Source: Agrocybe praecox
Taxonomy: Eukaryota > Basidiomycota > Agaricomycetes > Agaricales > Agrocybaceae
Length of the DNA stretch: 64,000 nucleotides
Direction: 5' to 3'
NCBI GenBank assembly: GCA_964017145.1
Contig: OZ024840.1
Span: forward strand, 620,001 to 684,000
Part shown: piece by piece, positions 24,289 to 36,979 of the stretch
Layout of the letters: each line of letters begins with the position of its first letter
How positions within the stretch are numbered: position 1 is the stretch's first letter
Position numbers and translations under genes: made by a program
The notes under the pieces: generated by a model
What the model saw: only the letters and a program-made list of their open reading frames with translations
The model's database searches: none
Told to the model about the DNA's origin: nothing

Positions 24289-25403
24289 CTAGAACTTATT
24301 CCGCTTCCTGCCCAATTTTGGTGCCATCTCCTGTGAAGCTCTGGAAATAAACATCAAGTAAGATAACGTACGTATAAATGGAATTAAAATGGAATACTGA
24401 CTTCCTATTCTTGCCTTTGGAGTCTGATTCATCCACATCCATGTTCATATTCTCTCGATCGCCGACTACGAAAGGTGCACGCCTTCCGACCATGCCACCA
24501 CCGAGGTTTTTGTCCTTCTGCTTATCTTGAACGTCTTTCAGGTTCACCTGTAGAATTCGTTCATGTTCCTGTTGGTTGAATTTAGCAGCAGCAGCATCGG
24601 CTGTTATAGAGTTGATTTTATTATCGAGGGTCGCCAGCACAGCCGATGTCGTGGATGCCCTGAGATGGCAAAATGCAAAATTAGAAAGTAGGAACATCCG
24701 AAATAACGTAAAGATGCACCAGTCCTGCAGAGCAGCCAAAACCTGTTCCAACTTCCCAGGTTCAAGGTCTCTTCCCGTCGTGTACGATACTTCTAGCTGC
24801 TCTTCTTTCTGATCAAGCTTTCCTTGAAGTAGGTCGAGGTAGATAGCATCGATAATCAAGTCCTCCAACTCTCGTACATTTGAGATGTCAAGTGCTTGCA
24901 AAAGATCAGCGTATGGGAGAATCTAACGTATTACATGAGCCAACCATATGAAATCACTACAATAACACTTACGCGTCGATCCGCTGCCAGAGACACGATT
25001 GTCAAGTGCTTAAGCTTGATGATTTGAGCATTATTCAATGGCGGGAGACTATCCTTGCTCGCTGTTTCTGTGAGAAAGGTACAATCAGAGTTGACGAACG
25101 TTGAGAAGACATACAAAGGTAATCCTGGTATGTCTTGTATGCGAAAAGCTGGAGCAATGAGAAGAATTTCTGATGCTGTTCGCTTTTCCCCAGCTAGAGC
25201 GCTAAAGTCTCAGATTACTACCGGTCAATTTTAACGTATGAGTGCACCTCCTGAATGTTAGGCAGCTCCAGCAGCTCCGAGAACACAAATACTCCTGGTG
25301 CAGACGTCGCATCTTGTATAAGTTTCGCAGCGGCAGCTCCTTTCAGTGATTTGGCCATCAGCAAGAACGGCTCGAGCTTTGCGGAAAAGTGAGCGAGATC
25401 CAT
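24289..25403 (-). CDS. CSN7: COP9 signalosome subunit 7 (PCI-domain protein)
   Basis: Subunit of the COP9 signalosome, which removes NEDD8 from cullins. Exon 1 starts [18 protein letters not shown]; later exons give [60 protein letters not shown] and [19 protein letters not shown], the core of the PCI winged-helix domain in CSN7. A coiled, charged C-terminus follows. The splice into the third coding exon must use the later AG (before CGAGCAAGG); the earlier one would create a stop at the junction. The last exon can be read in two frames depending on the acceptor. I prefer the one ending in a basic tail (GRKRNKF, TAG at 24289-24291) over one ending at 24296. A substrate class of the complex, cullin-4, is encoded 20 kb away. 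Confidence 0.88.
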
Positions 25404-25900
25404 TGTTGTTTAATTTGATACAGAAGTTATGCCAGGGAATGCCTTGACGTCTCAGAGGCAATAGAGTCTATAGTTGATAAGATAGAACAATGATACAAAG
25501 TAAATACCAAGTACGCGAACAACTACCATAACAAGAACAAACAAATTTAGCAATGACAGTAGGGTAACCCGTCACGCGTCACGCACTACAAGGAACGGCG
25601 TCAACGCCCACAGCATTTACAATGTACAGCATCAATCCGATTCACCGAAGCTCTTCTCAATTACCATTCCTTGTACCGTGTATTCCACCCTCTCACAAAT
25701 GTCAGATGTACATTGTGTTAACGGTACCTTGACAATCGGACTTTTGAAGAACAAAAGGCAAACAAAAGGCATTTTCCAATTAACTTGTTAAGGAAACTGA
25801 CTCGAAGTCCCGTGTTCAATTTAAAGCGCGTTTCGCGGACGCTGTAGCTCCTTTCTTTCTCTCAGGAGAGGAGCGGTGAACAAATCTTCGCGACGCGAAG
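25404..25900. promoter_or_regulatory. Divergent promoter between CSN7 and the first SNF2 gene
   Basis: About 500 bp. Near the right end a pyrimidine-rich stretch (ctcctttctttctctc) precedes the SNF2 ATG, as is common before fungal starts. No firm TATA box seen. Confidence 0.4.
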
Positions 25901-28900
25901 ATGCCAGGCTCTTCACGACGAAAATCTAGCTTTAATTTTCAAGTAAGTGGAAATTTTGAATCTCTGCCACTTTGCCATTCTAATATCTGTACTTTCCAGA
26001 CTGACGCGTCGTACTTGCCCTCAACGCCTCAAAAGCAAAAGGGAGCACCTGCCGCTGCATATTTGACGCCATCTCCGACACCCGCTCGTTCTTCAAGAGT
26101 TTCTTACACGGCTCGAACATCTACGGACTCTCCTGTCACCCCAGTAAAGTCTCGAGGACAAGTTGACCCCGTCAGGCGAAATGATCTTCTGAGAGGATTT
26201 CAAGGACCGCCTATCACAAACAACGAAGAATGTCGACCTAACCCATTCACACCGAGTACAAGCACCTCTAAGGGCAGTACTCAACAACTAGCTACTCCCC
26301 CGGATTCGATTACGCGCCATCATAAACCTACTATCAAAGCCGAATACGAAGAAGAAACATCAAATCTCTATGACGATGAAATTTCGGTCAGTATTAAGTC
26401 TGAACATCGATCCATGCTTTCGACGCCCCCTGTCACACCCTTGAAGCTCAAAGCCAAATACAAAGAAGAAACATTAACCCTTCATGACGACGACATCTCA
26501 GTCAGTATCAAGTCTGAACATCAATCTATGCTTTCCACCCCCCCTGTCACATCCTTGAAGCTCCGCTCGTCGTCGGTGAAGCCCAAGGGTTCAACCCGTG
26601 TCCCCATATCTAACATCATGAAAGAAGAAAAGCCCAAGTTTCTTCAACAATCGCAATTTGACAATGTCACCAATACAGGTGGATTTATGATGTTACCTGC
26701 TCACTTTCTCAATTATCTGGATGAAAAGATCAGGCCTTATGTCCAAATGCCAAATTTTCTATCAGCTACGAGCGCAATTAGTTCCAGCCCAATTCCATCG
26801 GAATTTGGGTCGGAATCGCTTAGTAGTACCGTGTTCGATGATCATGAAAACAAACCTTCACCGCGTATAAAAGAGGAGGAGAGCGTTAAGGACGAGAAGA
26901 GCGTTTCAAGTTCTGTACAAACTAAGGCAACAAACAAAACCCCCATATCAACTTACTTGACGCTCAATGGAAAATTCAAGAGTGGAGAGCAGCTGTCACC
27001 TTACCAGCTGAACGACGTATTCCGCCTCGTGGATAGGGAACTGGGTGAAACAGTCTGTCGCACTGATTCCTGGAATAATATTGGTTATATATTAGCCTAC
27101 GAGATGGGGTAAGTCTACCTACTTTCGGTGCGCCATGCTTGTATTGAAATCACGATAGCCTGGGGAAAACGGTCGTTTCTATAGCCCTCAGCATCCTCAA
27201 CCCACCAGAAGACGAATTCGTAGGAGCAAGAGCGACTCTGTAGGCTTTCAAGACTTCCCTATGTTTATTTGCTTATTCAACTATATTCGAACAGCGTTAT
27301 TGTACCCAACCAGACCATGATGAACCAATGGAGGTCCGAGATCCAGAAATTCGCGCCGCATCTTGGTGTCTGTTACTACAACTCGATCCGTGCTGAACTT
27401 CGTAAGCGTCTCCTTTGTTTTCGTCTTTATAAAGACATTCATTCAATTCCTTTTAGGACCTAATGCGGACATTGTGGTAAGCCAAGCATAATGTCGTCTG
27501 GTCGAGTGATGTTTGAGTAATGTGCTAAAACATGTTTAGCTGCTAACGCATGCACAACTTCGGAATCAACATCGCGCCAAATTGGCGAATCCGAAATCCC
27601 TTTTCAATTGTCCTCTTTATCAGTATTTCTGGTATCGTATAATATTGGGTGCCTGTCTCTTTCGTTTGCCATTTTCGAGCGCTAACATCTGACTAGACGA
27701 GGCGCACTGCGCTCGGAATCCAGCAACAAAAATAGCTGAAGCCATATGGGATATAAATAAACAGCACGGACTTTGTTTGACTGGTACTCCTGTCCAGGTG
27801 CGTCAGGAAAAGAAATTTATCTTTACGTCTCTGAATATCTCTTTTTAGAATTCTATCATTGATTTTTACTCTCTTTTCCGATTCCTTGGAGTCGAATACG
27901 AGGACATACATGATCTCAGTCATTTTGAAAGGAAGGTCTATGCAAAGCGTCAGAAAGGAAGAATATCCGACCCAAGAGCACAGGAAATTCTCGATGTACG
28001 TACCACCACCAACCCCTTATCATCTTCTCACGAGATGTCTATAGACCGTCAAGGAATCCTTCTGCATTTTCCGATCCAAAGTTGACAGTAAAACAGGGGA
28101 AGTATTGGTTGACCTACCTCCCCGCAAGGACATGGTTATCGAGCTGTCCCTCACAAAGGGGGAGAGGTTGATATATTTATTCGTCGAGAGACATAAACTT
28201 CAGATCTTGGCCAAACTAACTCGGTTGCGTCAAGGTGCGTCGATTTTTGACACTTTGGCTCGCCGCTATGTTAACCTATTGTCCTGTATTTAGCTTGCGA
28301 ACATCCCCTTCTCGTTGCACAGGGTCTCAAAGATGATCTCGTATATGCTGAAGAGGGAGAAGATTACGATTTCATGGCTGCTTCTCTGAGGTGTGTCTAC
28401 ATTTATGGGAACGAGGATCGAGACAATAACTTATTGACAAAAACTTAGTCCTGGCACTGTCAATAAATTGCCAAAAAGTGTTAAAATGATCTTCGAACGG
28501 GGTGATCGATACCAGTCGTCAAAGCTACGGGAAATGTTAAGGATTTTGAAGAAACATGAGGGGCAGAAGACCATCGTTTTCGTCAGTCCTGGCTGTCTTC
28601 AAGTGTCGACGGGACGGACCTTACTAATTCTTATTATAATTGTAGACTCATTTCACGAGTATGATCAAACCCATTGGCAACGCCCTTGACCGAGCAGGGG
28701 TTGTTTGGACGGAATGTAAGTACACCTATTCATTTTTGTACAAAAATGAAATTAATCGATAGGCATAGACACAGGAGGGATGACTCCCAAACAACAGCAA
28801 GAGACTTTGAAGGAATTGGCAGAAGATGATAAATACGCTGTCATTATCATTTCCATCACAGCCGGGAGTACAGGTATATCTCAGTCCTGCGATAACTTGA

Positions 28901-29258
28901 ACTTGCCCATATAAATTCGTTTGGAAAAAGGTCTTAACATAACGTGTTGCAATAATGTTATTCTCCTAGAGCCATGGTGGAACCCGTTCGCTGAGGTATG
29001 CCGATCGTCTCTTTCCTCTTATTGCAGACACCTTTACTTATTTTAATGTCAGGAACAAGCTATTTCTCGTGTCCACCGAATCGGCCAAACGTTGCCTGTC
29101 ACTGTCTATCGTCTTATTACTAAGGACAGTCTTGAAGAGTCGATCGTAGCGGTATGCCCTTTGATTTGTTTATCAGTGGTATCATATTGATCAACCTTTT
29201 TCGTTCCTAGACTCAGGATTCGAAATACGAAATGGCAGAGAATATCTACGGCTTTTGA
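25901..29258 (+). CDS. SNF2-family DNA-dependent ATPase (Rad5/Rad16-like), active-looking copy
   Basis: Multi-exon protein, roughly 900-950 residues, likely nuclear. The first 300 residues are disordered and contain a tandem duplication of about 39 residues (units ending SMLSTPPVT) and several SUMO-type sites. The ATPase core follows: motif I ILAYEMGLGKT (the usual D before EMG is Y); motif II WYRIILDEAHC, made across an intron, codons 27697-27707; then [11 protein letters not shown] and ACEHPLLV. The helicase C-terminal half has [34 protein letters not shown] and the arginine-finger motif [12 protein letters not shown]. The protein ends ENIYGF-TGA. No RING finger or HIRAN domain is seen, so it is not a canonical Rad5. 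It is followed head-to-tail by a diverged paralog, so the pair arose by tandem duplication. Confidence 0.87.
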
Positions 29259-29779
29259 GTGGATTCAGCGACCCAGCAGGCATGGTTAGCAGGTCCTTAA
29301 AAAGTACAAGTGGATGTAAATACAATTAGTTAGGTCAATGTACATGATACCAACAAATAAACAACTAGTTTGGACTCCATATGGACTCAAGAAGGCCCCC
29401 GGCCACCTGTCTTGAAGCTTCGACGACCCTGCTTGACTTTGTCCATAAAATTCGTTCTTTCCATTGTCTTTCCCCCATAAACCTTGTGCAATGCCCAAGA
29501 AAGGCTCGTCGGACCATGCTTCGATCTATCATGTTTGTCTTAGGACTAGTCCCAGATGTTGCATTGACGCCAACCCTTGACTTGGGTCCTACTTGGGTTT
29601 TTCTAGAACAAAGGCTTTTGCTTTTGCAATTAACTTGAAAAGGGAAAGAGGAAGATTCACTATAAAATCAGGATCTGCAATCCAAAGTCTTTTACGAGAC
29701 GAAAATCGCGTTCAATTCTTCGCATGAACTCCCCGAGGTGATCTGGTACTTTCACAGACACTCCAGGGTCGACAACAAT
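29259..29779. other. Spacer between the two SNF2 genes
   Basis: About 520 bp holding the 3' end of the first gene and the promoter of the second. Short frames only. Confidence 0.5.
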
Positions 29780-32700
29780 ATGCCAGACTCGCAACCACAA
29801 GATAAAGAGTCAGACATTATCATGGGCGAAAGCAGCGATGGAGAGGACGCATCATCCTGTTACGCCACTCCTGCCACTACCTCCGTCGAATCTCTAGTTA
29901 GTGGATGTTTCGTTAAGTCAATAACTTATCCTCATTAATCTCATAGGTCAAAGATGTATCTTACTCAAGCTCTGGTCACTCAACGCCCCAAAGATTAAGA
30001 AACCCACCTGCCTCAGTTTATCTGACACCGTCTCCTACTCCCGAGCGTACTTCAAGAACATCAGCACCTTATTTGGCAACGACAGACCGTGTTCCTCCTG
30101 CGACATCGTTACAAAGAGGATTTGGAAGAAACTATGTCTATGCAGCCGATAATTCAGGCCAAATAGTAACCCCCCAAGATCCAGATCCACGCCGCCGACA
30201 ACCCTCTCAGAGAACATCAGGAGACCAGCCTTTGGGTGATGGTACCGACTCAGGATATCATTCAATTTCCTCGTCGCCTCGTACCTCTCATGTGAGAACT
30301 AGAACGTCGATAGCGAATGTTCCTCCTTCAAGTTCCTTGGGTCGAAATTCTTGGCTTGGTCACCAATCACAAATCGATGCTGCTGGAAGTCCGTCTCGTT
30401 CTTATATAATGATACCTGCTTCTTTCTATGCCATGCTCGACAATCGGATTAAGCCCCATGTGCAAGCAGTGACAACAACACTAGTTTCGGTAGTGAAGCA
30501 TTTAAATTCCAATACGATCTCTTCTTTTTTCGGATCGGCGTCAGGAGATACTAGTGTTGCTGCAGACCACGACTCCGACTGTGACGACACCTTGTTTCCG
30601 AGTCAAGGAACGAACCAAAGTCTTCCGAGTCCGGAAAGACCGTCGGGAAGGCGCACCAAACGGCAGGACACCATACCCCCTCCTTTTTCCAGCCATAAAA
30701 AGAAAAAGGATAAAGAAACATCGATTTGTTTGTCACTTGATGGCACATTTGACACAGGACAGCAGTTGAAACCCTACCAGCTGACCGACGCTATCCGTCT
30801 TGTGAATAGAGAGCTCGGCGAAACGGTCTGTCGGACTAACATCTCCAATAATATTGGGTACATCTTGGCCTACCCTATGGGGTGAGCAAGCCTGTTTTAT
30901 TTCAGTCACGACACCTTCATATTTTAATGATAGCCTGGGTAAAACTGCTGTCGCGATCGCTTTGACTGTTTTAAATCCCCCAGAAGATGACTTTGAAGGC
31001 GCAAAAACCACGCTGTAAGAACCTGAAGTTAATCAATTGTCATATATTTTTCACCAAACTTGTATAGAATTGTCGTGCATAACCAAGGCATGGTCAGCCA
31101 ATGGAGTTCAGAATTCCAGAAATTCGCGCCCAATCTTGCTGTATATTCTTTCCTCAAAGACAAGGCTGATCAATTTCGTAAGCCGTTCCAAGTTCAGTCG
31201 TTGCGGCGGGCCTAATTCAACTCTTTATCAAATAATAGCCCATGATGCAGACGTGGTGGTAAGCCGCATCCGAAGTCAGAGGATTACTCGTCGTTTCAAT
31301 AAATAATCTCATCCTAGCTTTTAACATACGACCAACTTAGGCGCCAACACCTCAAAACAATTGACAATCCACATTCTGTCGACTCTAACCCTTTCTATAA
31401 ATACAAATGGTACCGGATAATTTGTGGTGGGTGTCACTCTTTGGAACACTGCATGTGCAAAACCATGCTTCAATAATTTCCCTGATCAGACAAACCGGAT
31501 TGTTTCAAAAATCCGAAAACAAAACTCGCCCAGGCGATGTGGGATGTGAAGAAGCGCCATGGCCTCTGTTTGACCGATACCCTTGTTCAGGTCTGCTATG
31601 TAACTGAATTAGTATTGTCGTGATATTGAGCCTTTCTCTCAGGGCTCCCCAGTTGATTATTATTCTTTTTTCCGGTTCCTTGGGGTTGAACACGAAGGCA
31701 TAGACGATTTCATAACCTTTCAAAAGAAAATTTGCCCGAGACGCCAGAAGGGAAGCTTATGTGACCCATCAACAATAGAAATGCTTCAAGTAAGTTGCAT
31801 TAAGGGCTCAAATAGATGATTTTGCTAATTATGCCTAGACGGTTAAAGAGTCCTTTTGCATAGTCCGCTCCAACTTTGATTTTACTATCGGCGAAGTACT
31901 CAGCGATCTACCTTCTCGCGATTTCACTTTGGTCAAGACCCCATTGAACTCTATTGACAGAGAAATCTACCAATTTGTGGATAGGTGTCGATCGCCGCCC
32001 TTTCCCAAGTTAATACGATTACGCCAAGGTATGGAGCATTGCTGGAATATTTTCGTTTTTGTGGTAAAATAGTGATGAGATCTTATACAAAGCTTGTGTT
32101 CACCCTGCTCTTCTTGCTCGCGGTCTCAAAGACAATCTGGTTTATACTGGGGGAGGAGAAGAATCCGAGTCGATGGCCGATTTGCCGAAGTATGTCACGT
32201 ATGTTCTTACCTTTGAAATCTAAAGTCTAACGATTTTCTAATATTTCTTACTGTTGCATTCGCTATACGGCAATACAGTCACAATGGGGTCAACAAACTG
32301 TCCCCAAGAGCCATGAAGACTTTTGAACGCAGAGATCAATATCAATCGTCCAAGTTGCAAGCTATGATAAAGACATTACAGGAGCGCACGAAAGCAAAAA
32401 CCATCGTTTTCGTAAGTCAGGAATCAACTATCGGATCCAACCAAAAAATCTTCGGTGACTTACTATATCCACAGACTCATTTCCCATGTATAATCAACTC
32501 GATTGGGAACGCGCTTACTTGCGCTAACATTTTTTGGATTGAACGTAAGACCGTGACATACTGCATAATCTAGACGTAGTATGTATATCGAATCACTAAT
32601 ATCGCCCTTAGACACGGGAGAATTGACCGCGAAAAGGCACCAAGAAGTAATGAACGAATTACCAGAAGACGATGAATGCTCTGTCATTATCGTTTCCATT

Positions 32701-33137
32701 ATGGCAGGCAGTACAGGCATGTTTGAACGTCCTTTTCAGCTCCGGAGCAGCCCCACTGACGGAGTTTGTTTACAAAGAGCTTCAAAAATTCCGATGCAAT
32801 AACATAATCTTCCTAGAGCCATGTTGGAACGCGTTTATTGAAGTACGTTTTGAGCCCTTCTCTCGTTGCATTGATTCACGACGAAGTTCAATACTTATTT
32901 ATTTTGAACTCCCACCAGGAGCAAGCCATTTGTTGGGTTAGCCAGTCTCTGACCATCGATGTTTACCGCCTTGTCACCAAGGACAGTATTGAGGAGTCAA
33001 TTTTCGAGGTACTTACGCGTACATACGTTCTTCAAAGGTCCGCTCGACTTACTTTTGTCTATGTTTAGCCCCAACTTAGGAAACGCGAAATGGCGAGAGG
33101 AGGATATTCCATCAAATACGAGGAGCAACCTCAGTAG
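29780..33137 (+). CDS. SNF2-family paralog with lost catalytic motifs (probable dead ATPase)
   Basis: Tandem paralog of the preceding gene with the same exon order and a frame that stays open through every junction I traced, to the TAG at 33135-33137. The N-terminus (MPDSQPQDKESDIIMGESS) is Ser-rich, with a Lys-rich KKKKDKE patch. Motif I is kept (ILAYPMGLGKT). Motif II has changed: where the sister reads IILDEAHC this reads IICDKPDC (codons 31490-31500), losing the Walker B Glu and His. Motif VI reads EQAICWVSQSLTIDV where the sister reads [18 protein letters not shown], so the arginine finger is gone. LTGTPVQ has become LTDTLVQ. One intron, after AGST, uses a GC donor (32716-32717) where the sister has GT. 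ATP hydrolysis is not expected. It is either a young pseudogene that has avoided stops or a non-catalytic protein. Confidence 0.75.
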
Positions 33138-33337
33138 GCATGGCTAGCGGGATCTTGAAGAAACTCTCCGACCAAAAACATGACCTTAGGATATGTGTGG
33201 AACCGATAAATCAAGACCCTCTCAACCCTCATAAATGTAATAAAGAATGACAAAAAGGTGTACGATATGTATATAGATTGCGAGTGATAGTAGTTTTGGT
33301 GTGGACTAAAAATACAATGTTCGATAAAACCTGGTTA

Positions 33338-36038
33338 TTAGAAATATCCTGTCCGACTGGAAGGCGTAAAGATAGGTAGCGGATGTGCCTATAAGAGTTT
33401 AGTTGATTACTTCGCGATATTTTTTAAATATATAAGATACATACCTCGGTGTTGAACACATATTCTGAAGAAGGCGAGCGATGTTAATTATATGCGTCAA
33501 GAAAAGTACATCAAACATGGATACTTACGATCCAGGGGCAATACGCTTGCGTCCGAGAAGAGCAAGTAGAGATATTTTAGCGTCTCGCTCTATAATGTCA
33601 ACGTAATGAGCTAGGCGCGATGGAGATTTACAGGGAAAGAAAAGAAGGACAGACCATGAAGAAAGTCTCCATTTTGTCAATCTTGACAGTGGAAACACTG
33701 TCGACGTTGAGAATGGAAGCATAGCCGCCTTCTTCAATCCGGCAGTACTTCTGGATTGCTTCGAATATTTTCCAGCCATATGCACGGTATTTGGGGTCGC
33801 CCGTCAGTCGATAAGCAATAAAAAGGGATTCCACAGTCTCCGGTCTGCCAATAGGAGTCAACGTAAGATACGAAAAAAAAAACAATGAGGGACAACAAAG
33901 GGAACAAAACAATACCTTAAAATGTAGCGAGCGTCATAGGAAGGTTGGCTTGGGAAGCTACAAGAAACCTTTGTCATTCACTTCTGTCTGGAAAAGAATT
34001 GAATAAGGAGCTTACGAGTTACCCTTGATATACCAATCTCTTTCCTCGTTCTTGTCCATTTCGTTGTCATCTGGTGCGTAGAAATAAGCAATCTCTGGCG
34101 AGAGTCCGCTATTTTGACAAGAATCGAGTAACGTCAACACTGAATGCAGGCTTGAGAGAAATTTATGGAAACGAACGTTGCTGTGTTGTAAGTATCCATG
34201 CACGTCTCGATGAGTTCATAGCCAAGCTGCCAGTCTTTTTGTCCGGTAGTTGTAAGTTCACTAGCACGAGGAGGAACAGATACATCAGAACCAATGGCCT
34301 CTGTAGTGGTCGCTCCTAACATCAAGGAACCACCTAAGAAGCAGACAAGATGATCTTGCTTGGGAGACAACCTCCAAGATCTATGAAAAAAATTTAATAA
34401 GTGGGATGATGACATTCCGCTAGATGACATACACTTGTCCGTCCCGTGTGCGTTCAGGAATAAGTTCCCTTGTGTAGGTCATGTTCTTATGCATGCCCTT
34501 CCCCACTAGAGTACCGTGGATGGCATCCATTGTTTTCTGGTACATCTGCAAGGAAACATTCAGTTCAAACATCGTTGGTTCCTAGTGAAGAGCGAGCTCA
34601 CGCACTTCTAGATATGCAGGTTCTTGTTTACCCTGTAACAAAAATACGAGTCAGTTGAAGGTCTTCAAATTTAACGTACATCCTAACCGTCTGTAGGTAT
34701 TGCTTCCTAGATGAGACGTTAACTTTGAACTCGAAGAGAGTAATTATTGACACATACAAGAGGTATTCGTAGAACGAGTCTCCTCTCGATCCTAGACGAA
34801 TCTCAGAGAAGAGAAATTGGCCGGTGTTGGCACTAATGAATAATATAAGATGTAAGAAGAGTGATTATATATAGATCGCAAAAATATACCTTAGATATAT
34901 GGGCGCCAATCCTGAAGGCAACCCGGTGGATTTTATCAATTTCATAACCTGGTTCACCAACGTTAAACCTTCACGCCGATAAAATCTAGAACAGATTTAC
35001 CTGTTCGGCTTTGTCCCAGTAGGTATCGTCATCCGTTAGGTAGCTCAGGTACTTTAATTCGAGTTGGATAGTAGTAGCTTCTGCAGTACTGACGAGACCA
35101 GCGACGTAAGGGTCGTCAACTGGTTCACGTTTCTGAAGATTCACCATTGAGGACGGTAAGCCTGATGGAGTGTCAAAAACCGGAAGCATGCGATCTGCCA
35201 GCTCTTTGGCCTTCTCAAGGAATACAGGGTCTTCGTTTGAGAGGTGGTAAGCAGATAGCAAGCCTCCCAGAACGCGAATCGTAGTCTGGAAGGTCATATG
35301 AAAAGGTTCTGACAATTCTTCGGTGAGTAAGTGAACGTACCTCAAATGTATTGAAATTTCCATCCCTCTCGAAGGTCAGATTATTCGCCACCCAATCTCT
35401 CGCTGTCTTGTATTCGTCTTCCAAGTCCATAATTTGCATGGTGTCAATCGAATCAATAACAGAGTAACCAATGCCTCCAGCTGCCACCAAGTTGGAGCTT
35501 GTCTTGGACAAAGGGTGGTATTCATCCTGACCCATAGCATCTCGTTCTAGTGTTCATATACAGTGGTCAATAAAGCCAGGAATTTGCAGAGAATACGAAG
35601 GATGCGAACCATAAGCCGACCAAGCGTGCTGTATAACATATTAGCGGGGTGGGTATGCGCAATTGTAGGTCAACGCACCTTGAAAGCCTTTACAATCTCA
35701 TCTTTCTTCTCAAAATCCGCAGACATGTCTAGTATTTGACCACTTCCATTGCTAAATCCATACCGTCCGTCCAACTCTGTACTCCCACTCGCCGGTTGTT
35801 TAGTGAATAGAAAAGACAATAAGTTGGTCTGCCGAAAAGAATTATATCAGTCCTCTATGATATGTATATTTATAACTACCTGGTATGCATAAACTGCGAG
35901 GGCTGCTAAAAGTGTCAAGATGGCAAACCTTCCAAAAGTCGGAGGGGGCGGAGAGTCTGCGGTGGGCGCGCTCGTTGGTTGCTTTTTGGAGGAACTATTC
36001 TGACTTTTGTCAGACGCAGCCGATTTCGCGTCTGTCAT
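33338..36038 (-). CDS. MNS1: ER mannosyl-oligosaccharide alpha-1,2-mannosidase, GH47
   Basis: Trims alpha-1,2-linked mannose from N-glycans in the ER or early Golgi. The N-terminus MTDAKSAASDKSQNSSSKKQ is a short cytosolic tail, followed by one membrane anchor (FAILTLLAALAVYAY), a type II topology. The GH47 catalytic domain follows: HAWSAY, MGQDEYHPLSKTSSN, GIGYSVIDSIDTMQIM, FETTIRVLGGLLSAYHL, GLAPIYLS, SRGDSFYEYLL, HLVCFLGGSLMLGA, SGLSPEIAYF, RPETVESLFIAYRLTGD, and the end FNTEAHPLPIF. The calcium-binding T of FNTEAHP and acidic residues of the RGDS/YEY, SPE and RPE motifs are visible. About a dozen short introns. It ends at the TAA at 33338-33340. The 200 bp between it and the SNF2 paralog is a convergent 3' spacer. 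Confidence 0.92.
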
Positions 36039-36718
36039 TGCTACTAGACCCTAGTTGCAGTCCAGTATGAAAGACACGTCGTTCCAGGGACTATTTATTT
36101 TGTTTCTCAAAATAACTCGAGATAGTAAAGCCGACTTTTAACCCCAAGGTGCCATGGTCACGCGGAAGCCCCTGAGACGTGGAACATGATTTTTTGACAG
36201 CATTTTCTCGGTACATTTGAGGATTGGGGATTGGAAATTTTTTGGTCATAATAGTAAGGAAGAGAAACATCTCGGGTTAAAAACTGATGTCAGAAACATG
36301 AGCTCGACACGGCCAACGATGGTCAATATTCCAAGCATGATCAAGCACGACTCTGCTCGTGACCAGCCGTTTGCCTCGTCAAACTCCGCTAGAGCTGAGC
36401 CGAAGGCGGCTTCAAATATTTCTGACTATTTTTACAGTCCGCTTGATCTCCGACTAATGTTTCAAAATTTAAATCACCGTGACGCATTAATAGAGTGAGA
36501 AAGCTCTAAAGAACAAGAAATTCTTATTCGTATAATTCAGGAGTTGTAATCCGCTGGGAGAGACTGAGGAATGATAAGACTCTGAGACTCAAAATTTCCC
36601 GAAGGCGTTAGACTCAAGCAGATAAATTGCGGCACCTTCGGAATGCACATATGCATATGGTTTTCTCTAACATGCCGCCCTGCCGAATCTTTGCGCAGGC
36701 GCCATCGACTATATATGC
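36039..36718. other. Intergenic upstream of the mannosidase
   Basis: Contains the mannosidase promoter. A 93-codon open frame on the plus strand (36217-36498) has no recognisable domain and is not called. Confidence 0.45.
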
Positions 36719-36904
36719 GTCTCTCTCGTGGTGAGAACAGACCGCTATTGTACAACTCATAGTTTCCTATGATCAAGTGGGCGTTTAAACAGATTGCAAG
36801 TTTAGCTCCGTACCTGGCACACTCACAAATGTCTGTTGTTTCGCAGTTGATAAAGCGGTAAAAGCTAATATTCCAAGAAAAACAGTATTAGACTGCGAGA
36901 ATAT
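36719..36904 (-). pseudogene. 5' fragment of a serine carboxypeptidase gene, start codon lost
   Basis: Near-identical on the minus strand to the first exon, first intron and beginning of exon 2 of the carboxypeptidase at 40282. The signal-peptide exon reads [15 protein letters not shown] in place of [15 protein letters not shown], because the ATG has become ATA at 36902-36904. The first intron and the [13 protein letters not shown] stretch after it are still recognisable. Similarity stops abruptly at 36719, within exon 2. It is the left arm of the inverted repeat around the PSD gene and cannot encode an enzyme. Confidence 0.88.
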
Positions 36905-36979
36905 CACTGTTTCCAGGAGAGATGGGTTACATACCTCAGGCCTCAGGCCTCAGGTAAATTTATGAACTTGGTGTAAAGT

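Noticed and set aside
36217..36498. 93-codon open frame upstream of the mannosidase
   Set aside because: No family, no promoter or intron evidence, adjacent to rearranged DNA.
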